Origin: a bacterium
GTDB lineage: Bacteria > Myxococcota_A > UBA9160 > UBA4427
Direction of reading: 5' to 3'
DNA: 64,000 bases
Assembly (NCBI GenBank): GCA_024742285.1
Contig: JANSYR010000023.1
Span: 1 to 64,000, forward strand
Below, one piece after another: positions 44,157-53,729 of the stretch. The notes beneath the pieces are model-generated. The model searched no databases. It was not told where the DNA came from and saw only the letters and a list, made by a program, of their open reading frames with translations. Each line of letters opens with the position of its first letter. The first letter of the stretch is position 1. Position numbers and translations under genes: made by a program.

Positions 44157-44813
44157 CTACTCGCCCGATTCCTTCGCGGCTTCCACCGCCTCTTCTCGCT
44201 CGCGCACGGCCTCGACGAAGGCGCGCATCTTGGCCGGGTCCTTGCGTCGGTTCTCGTCCTCGACGCCCGTGGCGACATCGACCCCCCACGGCGGGATGTC
44301 TCCGACGTCCGCGAGGGCCTCTGCAACATTATCCGGCGTGAGCCCGCCGGCAACGATCACGTCGTAGCCATGGGCGATCAGGTCCTCGGCCTCGCTCCAG
44401 TCCCAGGTCTGCCCCTGTCCGCCCCCCTGATGGGGATGATCGAGCAGGAGGATCGAACTCGGATAGGTCTCCGCCGCGTCGTGATCGGCGCCGCGAATTG
44501 CCTTGATCGTGGGAAGATCGACGGCCTCGACCTCCTCCTCGCTCTCGTCACCATGGAACTGGACGCGCTCGAAGGGCACGCGTTGGAGGATCGGGTCGAT
44601 CACGTCCCAGCGCGCGTTCCGGAACAGGGCCACGCGCTCGACGTCGTGCGCCTCGAGCGCCTCGCAGATCTCCAGGGCCCGGTGGACGTCGACCTGTCGC
44701 GGCGAGCCGTCGACGAAGTTGATCCCGATGAGATCCGCCCCTGCCTCCACGGCAGCCAGCGCATCTTCGACGTCCTGCACGCCACAGATCTTGATCCGAA
44801 CGCTTCCCGTCAC
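44157..44813 (-). CDS. trpF: phosphoribosylanthranilate isomerase
   Basis: A 218-residue TrpF with the catalytic Cys10 in RIKICGV and the Asp in [20 protein letters not shown] and [10 protein letters not shown] are other signatures, and [19 protein letters not shown] binds phosphate. The C-terminus has an extra charged helix ([15 protein letters not shown]). GTG start overlaps the trpC stop by 4 bases. Confidence 0.95.
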   Translation of the reverse strand: MTGSVRIKICGVQDVEDALAAVEAGADLIGINFVDGSPRQVDVHRALEICEALEAHDVERVALFRNARWDVIDPILQRVPFERVQFHGDESEEEVEAVDLPTIKAIRGADHDAAETYPSSILLLDHPHQGGGQGQTWDWSEAEDLIAHGYDVIVAGGLTPDNVAEALADVGDIPPWGVDVATGVEDENRRKDPAKMRAFVEAVREREEAVEAAKESGE

Positions 44814-45622
44814 GACGATGCCCCTCCCGCGCTCACCTCGCCGCGTCGCAAGGCTTCGAGCGCCTGCCCCGGATGGGGCTGTCTCATCAACGATTCACCC
44901 ACGAGGAATCCCGCGGCCCCGGCGCGTTCGAGTCGCGCGACGTCCGCTGCCGAGCCGATCCCGCTCTCGGCCACGAGCACGACGTCGCGATCGTCGAGGC
45001 GGGCCGCCAGCCGCTCCGTCGTCGCGAGATCCGTCTCGAAGGTCTTGAGGTTGCGGTTGTTGACCCCGATCAGATCCGCTCCGAGCGCACGCGCCCGTTC
45101 GAGTTCGTCCTCGTCGTGAACCTCGACCAGGACGTCGAGCCCGAGCGCCCGCGCCCGCGCGTCGAGCGTCTCCATCGTCCCGTCGTCGAGGGCGGAGACG
45201 ATCAACAGGATCGCATCGGCGCCGGCGACCCGGGCCTCGTCGACCTGGTACGGATCGATCATGAAGTCCTTGCGCAGCAGCGGCCGCTCGACGACTGCGC
45301 GGACGGCCTCGAGCACCTCGAGGCTGCCGCCGAAGAACTTCTCGTCGGTCAGGACGGAGATGCAAGCCGCGCCGGCCTCCGCATAACACTTCGCGATCCA
45401 GACGGGATCGAAGTCCTCCCGGATCAGCCCCTTGCTCGGCGACCGTCGTTTCACCTCGGCGATCACCGACGCCCCCGGCGTCGAACGGAGCGCCTCCCGG
45501 AAACCCGCAGGCTTCCGCTCACAGCTCTCCGCGGCGCGCGCCAGCGCTTCCGGCGGCCGCGCCCGCTTGGCCGCCTCCACCTCGGTCGCCTTGTGGGTCA
45601 GGATGTCGTCGAGGATCGTCAC
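44810..45622 (-). CDS. trpC: indole-3-glycerol phosphate synthase
   Basis: A 270-residue single-function TrpC. SVIAEVKRRSPSKGLI holds the catalytic Lys and Glu; ISVLTDEKFFGG, LLRKDFMIDPYQ, VGVNNRNLKTFE-type (here GVNNRNLKTFE) and VAESGIGSAADV are all present. GTG start overlaps the trpD stop. Confidence 0.96.
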   Translation of the reverse strand: MTILDDILTHKATEVEAAKRARPPEALARAAESCERKPAGFREALRSTPGASVIAEVKRRSPSKGLIREDFDPVWIAKCYAEAGAACISVLTDEKFFGGSLEVLEAVRAVVERPLLRKDFMIDPYQVDEARVAGADAILLIVSALDDGTMETLDARARALGLDVLVEVHDEDELERARALGADLIGVNNRNLKTFETDLATTERLAARLDDRDVVLVAESGIGSAADVARLERAGAAGFLVGESLMRQPHPGQALEALRRGEVSAGGASS

Positions 45623-46656
45623 GACGAAGCCGCCTCCCCGGCCGCACGGGTGGCTTCCGCCAGGGCGTCGAGTCGCGCCCGCGCAGCGCCGGAATCGATG
45701 CTCGCCGCAGCGAGATTGATTCCGTCCTCGAGGTTCGGCGCTCGTTCCACGACGAGCAGCGCTGCGGCCGCGTTCAGCAGCACGATGTCGCGCTTGGGAC
45801 CGGTGGCCCCGTCCAGGATCGCCAGGGTCGTCGCCGCGTTCTCTTCCGGCGTTCCGCCCGCCAGGTCCTCGAGGCGCGCCGTTTCGAGACCCAGCGCCCC
45901 GGGCTCGACCCCCATCGGGCCGACCTTGCCGTTCGCGAGGAGCGCCGCGTGGCTGGGCCCCGTGGTGGTGAGCTCATCCATGCCGTCCGAGCCGTGCACG
46001 ACCAACGCGCGCTCCGCTCCGAGGCGACCGAGCGCTTCCGCCAGCGGCTCGACCAGCTCGCGCGAATAGACGCCGACGACCTGATACCGCGCGCCGACCG
46101 GGGACAGCAGGGGGCCGAGACAGTTGAGCAGCGTTCGCACGCCGAGTTCGGCACGGACGGGCGCCACGTGCTTGAACGCGGGATGGGCCGTGCGCGCGAA
46201 GAACGGGGCGATCCCGACGTCGGCGAGGATCCGGCCGCAGGTCTCGATCGGCAGGTCGATCCGGATGCCGAGCGCTTCGAGGACGTCGAAGCTGCCGGAC
46301 CGGCTGGTCGCGGCCCGGTTGCCGTGCTTCGCGACCGACACGCCGGCCCCCGCGACCACGAAGGCCGAGGTCGTCGAGATGTTGAAGGTGTCGAGGCCCG
46401 AGCCCCCGGTTCCACAGGTGTCGATCGTCCGCGGGTCCGCCGGCGCCGCCTTCGTCGCCCGGGCCCGCAGCGCCTCGGCGACGGCGACGATCTCGTCCAC
46501 GGTCTCGCCCTTCATGCGGAGACCGACCAGCAGACCCGCCGCCGCGGCGGGGGAAGCCTCGCCGTCCATGATCTCGCCGAAGGCCCGTCCGAGGAGCGCC
46601 GGCGGGGCGGCGCCGTCGGAGACGAGCGCCTGGATCGCGTCGCGGATCGCCGTCAT
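45619..46656 (-). CDS. trpD: anthranilate phosphoribosyltransferase
   Basis: A 345-residue TrpD. TIDTCGTGGSGLDTFNIST binds PRPP; VSVAKHGNRAATSRSGS and VFARTAHPAFKHVAPVR-type loops (FFARTAHPAFKHVAPVR) bind anthranilate; LLNCLGPLLSP is conserved. The ATG at 46656, which overlaps the trpG stop (ATGA), is preferred over 46683. Confidence 0.96.
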   Translation of the reverse strand: MTAIRDAIQALVSDGAAPPALLGRAFGEIMDGEASPAAAAGLLVGLRMKGETVDEIVAVAEALRARATKAAPADPRTIDTCGTGGSGLDTFNISTTSAFVVAGAGVSVAKHGNRAATSRSGSFDVLEALGIRIDLPIETCGRILADVGIAPFFARTAHPAFKHVAPVRAELGVRTLLNCLGPLLSPVGARYQVVGVYSRELVEPLAEALGRLGAERALVVHGSDGMDELTTTGPSHAALLANGKVGPMGVEPGALGLETARLEDLAGGTPEENAATTLAILDGATGPKRDIVLLNAAAALLVVERAPNLEDGINLAAASIDSGAARARLDALAEATRAAGEAASS

Positions 46657-47249
46657 CCCGCAGATCCCGCTACCGCGCGACATCGCGCGAGGAAGTTGCC
46701 GAGCAGTCGCTTGCCTTCGCCCGTCATGATCGACTCGGGGTGGAACTGGACCCCCTCGATCGGGAGCGTTCGATGGCGCACGCCCATGATCTCGCCGTCC
46801 CGGGTGTGCGCGGTGATCTCGAGCGAATCCGGGATCGTCGACTCCTCGATCACCAGCGAGTGATAACGCGTGGCCTCGAAATCCTGGGGCAGTCCCTCGA
46901 AGACGCCTTTCCCGTCGTGTGCGACGGTCGAGACCTTGCCGTGCATGATCGACCGCGCGCGGATCACCTTGCCGCCGTAGACCTGCCCGATCGACTGGTG
47001 CCCGAGGCAGACCCCGAAGACGGGGATCCCGGCCGAAGCGAAGGCCTCGATCGCGGCCATCGACACACCGGCGTCGTCCGGCGTGCCCGGCCCCGGCGAG
47101 ATCACCAGGCCATCCGCCTGTCGCCCGAGGAGCGTCTCGACGTCGGCCTCGTCGTTGCGCACGACCTCGACCTCGGCACCGAGCTCGCCCAGATACTGGA
47201 CCAGGTTGTACGTGAAGGAGTCGTAGTTGTCGATCATCAGCAGGCGCAT
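46653..47249 (-). CDS. trpG: anthranilate synthase glutamine amidotransferase subunit
   Basis: A 198-residue class I amidotransferase. The nucleophile Cys is in VFGVCLGHQSIGQ, the oxyanion loop in SPGPGTPDDAG, and the His-x-Glu pair in VQFHPESIMT. It supplies ammonia to TrpE and may also serve PabB. Starts one base after the trpE stop. Confidence 0.95.
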   Translation of the reverse strand: MRLLMIDNYDSFTYNLVQYLGELGAEVEVVRNDEADVETLLGRQADGLVISPGPGTPDDAGVSMAAIEAFASAGIPVFGVCLGHQSIGQVYGGKVIRARSIMHGKVSTVAHDGKGVFEGLPQDFEATRYHSLVIEESTIPDSLEITAHTRDGEIMGVRHRTLPIEGVQFHPESIMTGEGKRLLGNFLARCRAVAGSAG

Positions 47250-47250
47250 C

Positions 47251-48735
47251 TCAGTCGACGCCTTCCCGCGCGAGATCGATCGCCGTCAGTACGGCCCGCG
47301 ACTTGTTCATCGTCTCCTCGAACTCGTACTCGGGCTCGCTGTCCGCGACGACGCCCGCCCCCGCTTCGAGAGTGACCTTGTCGTCCTTCGCGACCATCGT
47401 GCGAATGGTGATCGCCATGTCCATGTTGCCGGAATAGTCGAGGTAGCCGGCGCAGCCTCCGAAGAAGCCGCGACGGACCGTCTCGAGCTCGTCGATGATC
47501 TCCATGGCGCGGACCTTCGGTGCGCCCGAGAGCGTGCCCGCCGGGAAGGTCGCGCGCAGCACGTCGAGCCAGTCGAGCCCCTTGCGCAGCTTCCCGTGCA
47601 CGTTCGACACGATGTGCATGACGTGCGAGTACCGCTCGACGAAGGCGTAGTCGTCGACCTCGACGGAGCCGATCTCCGAGACCCGACCGGCGTCGTTCCG
47701 CCCGAGGTCGACGAGCATGAGATGCTCGGAGCGCTCCTTCGGATCGGCGAGCAGGTCGGCTTCGAGCGCCCTGTCCTCCTCTGGCGTCTCCCCCCGCCAG
47801 CGGGTACCGGCGATCGGTCGCACGTCCAGGCGATCTCCTTCGACCCGCGCGAGGATCTCCGGCGAGGCCCCGACCATGACCGCGTCCTCCATCCGGATGA
47901 AGAACATGTAGGGGCTGGGGTTGATCACGCGCAGGTGTCGGTAGATCGAGAACGGGTCGACCTGGAGCGGCAGCTGGAATTGCTGGGCGAGGACGACCTG
48001 GAAGATGTCACCCGCCTCGATGTACTCCTTGGCCCGCTTCACGATCTCGTGGAACTGGGACTCGGTCATGCTCCGCTCGACTTCCATCGGCGCACGGACC
48101 GGTGTCCGACGGGGCTCCGCCGCGAGGGGCTGGCGGATCTGCTCCACCATCTTCTCGATCCGCGCGGAGGCCGCGTCATAGGCCGCCCGCGCGCCGGCTG
48201 TCCCGATCTCGGCGTGCACGACGATCAGGGCCGTGTGCCGGACGTTGTCGTAGACGACGACGAATTCGGGGAGCACGAAGAAGGCGTCGGGCAGGCCGAC
48301 CTTGTCCGGATTCGCGTCCGGGATCTTCTCGACGAAGCGCACCCAGTCGTAGCCGATCATGCCGACGGCGCCGCCGATGAAGCGCGGGAGGGCGAAATCG
48401 GTCGGCTGGACGGCCTGGTACGCGCGCAGACGGTCGCGCAGGACCTCGAGCGGATCTCCGCCCGTGTCGATCACCTCGGTCGAATCACCCTCGGTCCACT
48501 CGACCCGGCTCCCCGTCGCGGAGAACTTCGCGCGTGCGCCGACACCCAGGAAGCTGTACCGGGCCCACTTCTCCCCGCCCTCGACCGACTCGAGGAGGAA
48601 GGCCGTCCGGCCGTCGTCGATCTTGCGGAACAGGGAGAGCGGCGTCTCGAGGTCGGCCATGACCTCGCGTACGACCGGGACGTGATTCCCCTGCTGGGCG
48701 AGCGTTTCGAACTGCTCGGGGGATGTGCGAAGCAC
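47251..48735 (-). CDS. trpE: anthranilate synthase component I
   Basis: A 494-residue TrpE. The tryptophan feedback motif LLESVEGGEKWARYSF (LLES-x10-S) is intact near residues 47-62, so allosteric inhibition is expected. The chorismate-binding part has IAGTRWRGETPEEDRAL, DLGRNDAGRVSEIGSV, TFPAGTLSGAPKVRAM and ITIRT. The GTG at 48735 gives the expected N-terminus (SPEQFETLAQQGNHVPV); its ribosome site is poor. First gene of trpEGDCFBA. Confidence 0.96.
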   Translation of the reverse strand: MLRTSPEQFETLAQQGNHVPVVREVMADLETPLSLFRKIDDGRTAFLLESVEGGEKWARYSFLGVGARAKFSATGSRVEWTEGDSTEVIDTGGDPLEVLRDRLRAYQAVQPTDFALPRFIGGAVGMIGYDWVRFVEKIPDANPDKVGLPDAFFVLPEFVVVYDNVRHTALIVVHAEIGTAGARAAYDAASARIEKMVEQIRQPLAAEPRRTPVRAPMEVERSMTESQFHEIVKRAKEYIEAGDIFQVVLAQQFQLPLQVDPFSIYRHLRVINPSPYMFFIRMEDAVMVGASPEILARVEGDRLDVRPIAGTRWRGETPEEDRALEADLLADPKERSEHLMLVDLGRNDAGRVSEIGSVEVDDYAFVERYSHVMHIVSNVHGKLRKGLDWLDVLRATFPAGTLSGAPKVRAMEIIDELETVRRGFFGGCAGYLDYSGNMDMAITIRTMVAKDDKVTLEAGAGVVADSEPEYEFEETMNKSRAVLTAIDLAREGVD

Positions 48736-48807
48736 GAGGTGATCTCGGGGACGGGACCGGCGGGACCGGTGCGTCGGGAGTGGGTAGGGGGAGCAGAAAA
48801 CCCTGTG

Positions 48808-48836
48808 ATTCTAAGACCTTGTGGTGAGTCCAGCAA
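48808..48836 (-). promoter_or_regulatory. sigma70-like promoter of the trp operon
   Basis: TTGCTG, a 17-base spacer, then TAGAAT (5 of 6) on the minus strand. Predicted transcript start near 48801 leaves a leader of about 65 bases with no Trp-codon-rich peptide and no clear antiterminator pair. Confidence 0.6.
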
Positions 48837-48877
48837 GCGATGGGCAGCGCGTACGGGCCACGGGGCGCTGTGCCGCC

Positions 48878-51361
48878 TCAGAAGCTGACGCCGGTCCCGA
48901 AGCCGGAGTCGAAGAGCTGGTCCTCGCGCCCTTCCCCCAGCCCGATGAAGCGGAACATCAGCCCGCCGCGGAGGTTGTCCCGCCGATCGACGGCGACGGT
49001 CGCGCCCACCGACCAGCACCGGCACTTCGAGACGTACTCGAACGTCCCCGAATTCCGGATGAACTCGTCGCGTTCCGCCAGCTTGTAGACGGTCGCGTAC
49101 CGCAGGCGTATCCGCGACGTGAGCTCCACGATCGCCTGCCCTCGGATCTGGTTGATCGCATCGATCTCACCGATCCGGACGACGCCCCGGTCGCTCTCGA
49201 GGACCGGCGGAATCCGGCGTCGGTAGCGATAGCCGCCGACGAGGGTGAAGCGACGCAGCAGCCAGAGGTCGACTTTCTTCCCGAACCGGAGATCCAGGCC
49301 GCCCTCGTCGAGGGCGAGCGCCTCCGGGTCGAAGGCCGCGACCGCGCGCGCGGAGAAGCCGCGAAGGGGCATCATGCGGCCGTCGAGGAAGACGTTGCCG
49401 AGCCCGCCTTCCGCGAAGTCGTAGTCGATGCCGGTCAGGACCTCGCCGAGGAACTGGAGCGACGCTCGGGCGCGGCGCTTCTGGTAGAAGCGCTGGCCGA
49501 CGGCGGCCACGACGCGGTTGGCGGTCTCGATCCGATCGGCGGGGTCGCGCGTGATGGCTTCGAGCGAGAGCGAGCGCAGGCGAGACTGCTCCACGAGCCC
49601 CCGCGGCGTGAACAGAGGATTGCGGTCCTGCTGTCGCTGAGAGACGAGGGCCCATCCCAGTCGCGGCTCGACGACGTGCCGAAGCAGGCCGCCCCGACCG
49701 CGCTCGAACTCACGCGCGAGCGGATTGCGCCACTCGAGCCGCGCCGTCAGCAGCCCGCGCTCCCCGAACTGTTGCTGATCCGTGCGGTAGAGGCTCTGGC
49801 GCCAACCCACCTCGGGCGTCACGGCTCCGAAGCGACCGAGGTGGAAGCGTCGGGCGACGCGCGGATGGATCACCGCCCGCACCCCGCGCTCGCGGATCGG
49901 CTCGCCCGGCTCGAAGAGGCCGTTGCCGCCGCCGAAGTCGAAGGGACGACCCGAGACGGTGGCCGGCACCAGCCCGTCGGCACCGAGATCGTAGAAATGG
50001 CCGTCCGCGACCGAGGGATTCGCGCCGGGCCGCGGGTCGTACACGCTCTCGTGATCCCGGATCGACCGGAAGTGGACGACGTCCGCGTCGAGCAGGAACT
50101 CGATGCCGCCGGGGGCCACCGCTGTCCCCGGCTGGACGTCGACGGCCGCTTCCCCGAACCGCTGCAGCGTCACGTCGTCGGCGTCGAGCAGCTGGACTTC
50201 CCCGGGCGGGACCGTGTCCCGCCTACGGATGCCCTGGACGTCGTCGGCGAAGCGGGCGCCGACCATCGCGCCGAGCCCCCCCGCGTCGCCGAACGAGCGA
50301 TGGACGTTCGTCGTCGACTCGAGGAATCGGAACTCACGGAAGGGGCGGAACTCGGCGAAGTCTTCGGGGTAGAAATTGTCGGAGACGTACTTGAGGTCCG
50401 TATTCCAGCGCCACTCTCCGGGCAGCATCTGGTCGTGGAGCCAGCGAACGCCGAAGCGTCGCGAATCCGTGCTCGCGACGTCGTCGTCGCGCTGGTCGTA
50501 GAGCCCCGAGACGAAGAGATCGCCCCCGGATCGCTCGCCGAAGACGTACTCGATCTGGCCGTCGCCCTTGAAGCCCCGCTCCGAGAAGTAGTTGGGCGTG
50601 AACGTGACGTTGACCTGATCGTGCGCGGCCCAGAAGAGCGGCAGTCCACCGCCGAAGCCGCTCCGTCCGCCGAGCACGAGCTGCGGGAGCAACACGCCGG
50701 ACTCCCGATCGCTCTTCACGGGGAAGAAGGCCCAGGGGAACCACAGCACCGGAACCCCCAGCACGTCGAAGGTGGCGTTCCTGACCGTGCCGTAGTCGCC
50801 GACTTCGACGTCGGCGTCCGCGGTCCGAATCTTCCAGGGCAGCGGCTCGCCCGGCTCGCAGCGACACGTCGTGAAGACCGCGTCGCGCATCTCGAACGTG
50901 TTCTCCCCGGTTCGGATCATCTCCTTCGCGCGGATCCGGAACCCCTGACTGCCGGCGTCGAAGCCACCGTCGAAGAACATCCCGCGCAGGGTCTCGACGT
51001 CGAAGACCATGAACTCCGCGCGCAGGACGTCGCTCTCGTCGACCAGCTCGACGTCGCCCTCGGCCACGCCGGTCTGCGTCTGGGTGCTGAAGGCCACCCA
51101 GTCCGCGCGCAGGGTCCGCGTCGTCTGGATCACGTGGACGTTGCCGGTGGCGACGTAGAGATCACGCTCGCCGTCGTAGTCGATCCGGTCCGCGGTGATC
51201 TCGAGGGGATCCTCGAGCCGCGCGCGGTCGACCTGCTGTGCAGCGACGGGTCCCGTGATCAGACAGGCCACGGCGATCGCCAGGCGAATACACGCGGGCA
51301 GACCGCGGCCCCTTCTGCTCTGGCAGGTGGCCCCTCGCGCCACGCTTCCCCCCGTCGCCAC
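48878..51361 (-). CDS. lptD: LPS-assembly protein LptD
   Basis: An 827-residue outer-membrane protein. After a signal peptide (IRLAIAVACLITGPVAA) residues 50-170 are the periplasmic OstA-type jellyroll (LEITADRIDYDGERDLYVATG); the rest is a large beta barrel ending in Ser-Phe, the usual outer-membrane C-terminus. Cys pairs TTCRCEP in the N-domain and SKCRCWS near the end could form the disulfides LptD needs; a TlpA-like and a CcdA/DsbD-like gene lie just upstream. Start is either GTG 51361 or GTG 51343; the latter has GGGGGGAA upstream. Confidence 0.9.
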   Translation of the reverse strand: MATGGSVARGATCQSRRGRGLPACIRLAIAVACLITGPVAAQQVDRARLEDPLEITADRIDYDGERDLYVATGNVHVIQTTRTLRADWVAFSTQTQTGVAEGDVELVDESDVLRAEFMVFDVETLRGMFFDGGFDAGSQGFRIRAKEMIRTGENTFEMRDAVFTTCRCEPGEPLPWKIRTADADVEVGDYGTVRNATFDVLGVPVLWFPWAFFPVKSDRESGVLLPQLVLGGRSGFGGGLPLFWAAHDQVNVTFTPNYFSERGFKGDGQIEYVFGERSGGDLFVSGLYDQRDDDVASTDSRRFGVRWLHDQMLPGEWRWNTDLKYVSDNFYPEDFAEFRPFREFRFLESTTNVHRSFGDAGGLGAMVGARFADDVQGIRRRDTVPPGEVQLLDADDVTLQRFGEAAVDVQPGTAVAPGGIEFLLDADVVHFRSIRDHESVYDPRPGANPSVADGHFYDLGADGLVPATVSGRPFDFGGGNGLFEPGEPIRERGVRAVIHPRVARRFHLGRFGAVTPEVGWRQSLYRTDQQQFGERGLLTARLEWRNPLAREFERGRGGLLRHVVEPRLGWALVSQRQQDRNPLFTPRGLVEQSRLRSLSLEAITRDPADRIETANRVVAAVGQRFYQKRRARASLQFLGEVLTGIDYDFAEGGLGNVFLDGRMMPLRGFSARAVAAFDPEALALDEGGLDLRFGKKVDLWLLRRFTLVGGYRYRRRIPPVLESDRGVVRIGEIDAINQIRGQAIVELTSRIRLRYATVYKLAERDEFIRNSGTFEYVSKCRCWSVGATVAVDRRDNLRGGLMFRFIGLGEGREDQLFDSGFGTGVSF

Positions 51362-51437
51362 GGAACGCGCGCTGCGCGCACTCCTGTGCGGACAGGGGGA
51401 CGCTACCTGAGTGCCGGCGGCCCGGCCAAACCGGCGG

Positions 51438-52136
51438 CTAGCTCGCCTGGGCGAACCGGGTGAGCGCCGTCGTGAGCGCCGCGCGATCCGGCGCGACCAG
51501 CTCGTCTTCGACGAGCCGGAGGAGCTTCTGGTCCATCAGCTGATGCAGTGCTTGATGGGTCTCCTCCATCGACAGATCGCACCCCGCCGACAGCTCCCGG
51601 AGGCTCGTGCGGAGCCGCAGCTCGTCCTCGTTCTCGCCGACGGGACGGGTGGCCAGGAAGCGGACCAGCGGACCGACCAGCTCGTCGAGACCGAGTGCGG
51701 CCAGGCGACGCTCGGCGCCGATCAGGCGCGTGGCCAGGCGCTGGATCATGCGCACGCCGATCTCCGGGCGTTCCATGCACATGAGCTCGAAGGTCTCGCC
51801 ATCGATCTCGAGGATCTCGGTCGGGCCCGCCGCGACGGCGCGGGCAGTCCGAGCCTCACCGAGGACGACGCTCATCTCGCCGAAGAAGTCCCCCGGGCCG
51901 AGGCGCGCGATGACCCGCGGCCCCGAGCTCCCGGAGCGGCTGATCTCGACCCGACCGGACTGGATCACGTAGAGGTCGATCCCTTCGTCGCCCTCGTCGA
52001 AGACGACCTCGCCGTCTTCGAAGTGGCGCTGGAAGGCCTTCCGGACCTGGATCTGTGTCGTTTCTCCCGCAGACAGCCGACCGTCCCCCTCGGCGCTCCG
52101 CCCGGCTGGGCGGGGCCTCCGGGTTCTTTCGTCCAC
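51438..52136 (-). CDS. Crp/Fnr-family cNMP-binding regulator
   Basis: A 232-residue protein. Residues 32-145 are a cNMP-binding domain (VVFDEGDEGIDLYVIQSGRVEI, GDFFGEMSVVLGEARTARAVA, where the Glu and Arg-Thr/Ala pair grip the nucleotide). The C-terminal 80 residues are predicted helical with a winged-helix-like end (LSMEETHQALHQLMDQKLLRLVED) but a weak helix-turn-helix. GTG at 52136 is the chosen start; its ribosome site is poor. It follows the thioredoxin-like gene. Confidence 0.72.
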   Translation of the reverse strand: MDERTRRPRPAGRSAEGDGRLSAGETTQIQVRKAFQRHFEDGEVVFDEGDEGIDLYVIQSGRVEISRSGSSGPRVIARLGPGDFFGEMSVVLGEARTARAVAAGPTEILEIDGETFELMCMERPEIGVRMIQRLATRLIGAERRLAALGLDELVGPLVRFLATRPVGENEDELRLRTSLRELSAGCDLSMEETHQALHQLMDQKLLRLVEDELVAPDRAALTTALTRFAQAS

Positions 52137-52192
52137 GCGCAAGGACCACTTGAGACGGGCCGGTCTGCGTCGCGGTCCGCGCCCCACCGCCC

Positions 52193-52717
52193 TCAGGAGG
52201 CCGGCGGAGTCTCGCGCTGCAGCTGATCGATCAGATCGTCGAGCTCCGGACGACTCAAGACGCCTTGATGGGAACGAGCGATCCGGCCCGACGGATCCAC
52301 GACGATGAGGGTCGGGAAGGACCAGACTCCGTATTCGACCGCGAGCTCCTGATCGGCGATCGCGATCGGGTACGTCAGGCCGCGCTCGGCGAGCCAGCGA
52401 CTCACCTTCTGCGGCGGATCCGTGTCCATCGACACACCCACGATCGTGAGCGGCTCGTCCCGGCGTCGCTCCCAGATCTCCTGCAGGATCGGCATCTGCA
52501 CCTCGCACGGGGCACACCAGGTCGCCCAGAAATCGAGGATCAGGACGCGGCCGCGCTGTTCTTCCAGGCGGACCGGGAGACCGTCGAGACGCACGAGCTC
52601 GAAGGACGCGGCCTCGGGTCGCTCGATCGACTCCTCGACGAAGCAGCCGTCGAGGTAGCCGCTCGCGACGACGGTCACGACGAGCACGACCAGCCAGATC
52701 CCGATCGCCGCCTTCAT
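52193..52717 (-). CDS. TlpA/ResA-like membrane-anchored thioredoxin
   Basis: A 174-residue periplasmic redox protein held by one N-terminal helix (AIGIWLVVLVVTVVASGYL). The thioredoxin motif is DFWATWCAPCEVQMP, with the family cis-Pro in VWSFPTLIVVDP. It would reduce or shuffle thiols, fed by the CcdA/DsbD-like protein whose gene is 39 bases upstream. Likely clients are cytochrome c apoproteins or other periplasmic disulfides. Confidence 0.9.
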   Translation of the reverse strand: MKAAIGIWLVVLVVTVVASGYLDGCFVEESIERPEAASFELVRLDGLPVRLEEQRGRVLILDFWATWCAPCEVQMPILQEIWERRRDEPLTIVGVSMDTDPPQKVSRWLAERGLTYPIAIADQELAVEYGVWSFPTLIVVDPSGRIARSHQGVLSRPELDDLIDQLQRETPPAS

Positions 52718-52756
52718 CGCGGGCCGCTCACCGGGGGACCCCGCCGCCCAGCGCCC

Positions 52757-53530
52757 TCATTGGAGCGCCTCCTCGGCGGCGTAGACCAGGTCGTTCAGGA
52801 ACCCGAAGTAGGTATTGAAGATCGCCAGCTGATTGGAGATCAGCAGGAGGCCGACGCCGGCGAGCAGGATCCCCGAGACGAACTCGAGCGTCCGGAAGTG
52901 GCGCTTCATCCTGGCGAAGGCACTGAAGAAGTAGTCGATGCTCCAGCCCGCCGCGAGAAACGGAATCGCCAGCCCCGCCGAGTAGACGGCGAGCAGCGTG
53001 ATCCCTTCGTAGACGGTGTCGCGGCTTCCGGCGAGGGTCAGGACCGCGCCGAGGATCGGCCCGATGCACGGCGACCAGCCGAAGCCGAACCCGGCGCCGA
53101 CGGTGAAGGAGCCCATGAAGCCGGGCGCCCCCAGGTCGAGGTGGAGACGCGTGTCCCGCATCAGCCACGACAGGCGGAAGGCCCCCATCATGTGAAGGCC
53201 GAAGATCAGGATCACGACCCCTGCGATCTGGGCGATCCCGAGCTCCGCGAAGCCGAGGTCGAGGCGGAAGGTCCGCAGCACGCGGCCCAGCGCGAAGGCG
53301 CTCGCGCCGAGCACGATGAAGACGGTGGAGAAGCCGCAGACGAAGCCGAGGCAGGCTTCCATCACGCGGGCTCGTTGCTCACCGGTCGACGCGCCCTCCC
53401 CGAGATCCTGGACCGAGACGCCCGAGACGAGCGACAGATAGGCGGGCATCAGGGGCATCACGCACGGCGACAGGACGGAGATCAGCCCCGAGGCGAACAC
53501 GATCGGGATCTGCGTGACGAAGTCGGACAT
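52757..53530 (-). CDS. CcdA/DsbD-like thiol-electron transporter
   Basis: A 257-residue six-helix membrane protein. The two conserved Cys lie in VLSPCVMPLMPAYLS (helix 1) and GWSPCIGPILGAVLTLA (helix 4), the hallmark of CcdA/DsbD that passes electrons from thioredoxin across the membrane. The ATG at 53530 (MSDFVTQIPIVFASG) removes a 15-residue artefact. It forms a unit with the TlpA-like gene. Confidence 0.92.
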   Translation of the reverse strand: MSDFVTQIPIVFASGLISVLSPCVMPLMPAYLSLVSGVSVQDLGEGASTGEQRARVMEACLGFVCGFSTVFIVLGASAFALGRVLRTFRLDLGFAELGIAQIAGVVILIFGLHMMGAFRLSWLMRDTRLHLDLGAPGFMGSFTVGAGFGFGWSPCIGPILGAVLTLAGSRDTVYEGITLLAVYSAGLAIPFLAAGWSIDYFFSAFARMKRHFRTLEFVSGILLAGVGLLLISNQLAIFNTYFGFLNDLVYAAEEALQ

Positions 53531-53729
53531 GGGTTGCGCGGGAAGGTGACGCGCACGTCCCGCCGATGCCAGCACTCATCGTTCGAACGCCGGCAGGGCC
53601 ACGATCCGTTGCGGTCGGCCCGCGCCGCTGGGTGTCGATCGGCTCGCTGCGTCCCGGCCAACCCTTCCGGCACCGCGCGCGACGCCCGGTCGGAGCCGGA
53701 CGCGCGCGCGAGGCCGGACGGGACGAGGG

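Noticed and set aside
48736-48800. trp leader peptide/attenuator
   Set aside because: No start codon with Trp codons and no terminator-like stem before trpE.
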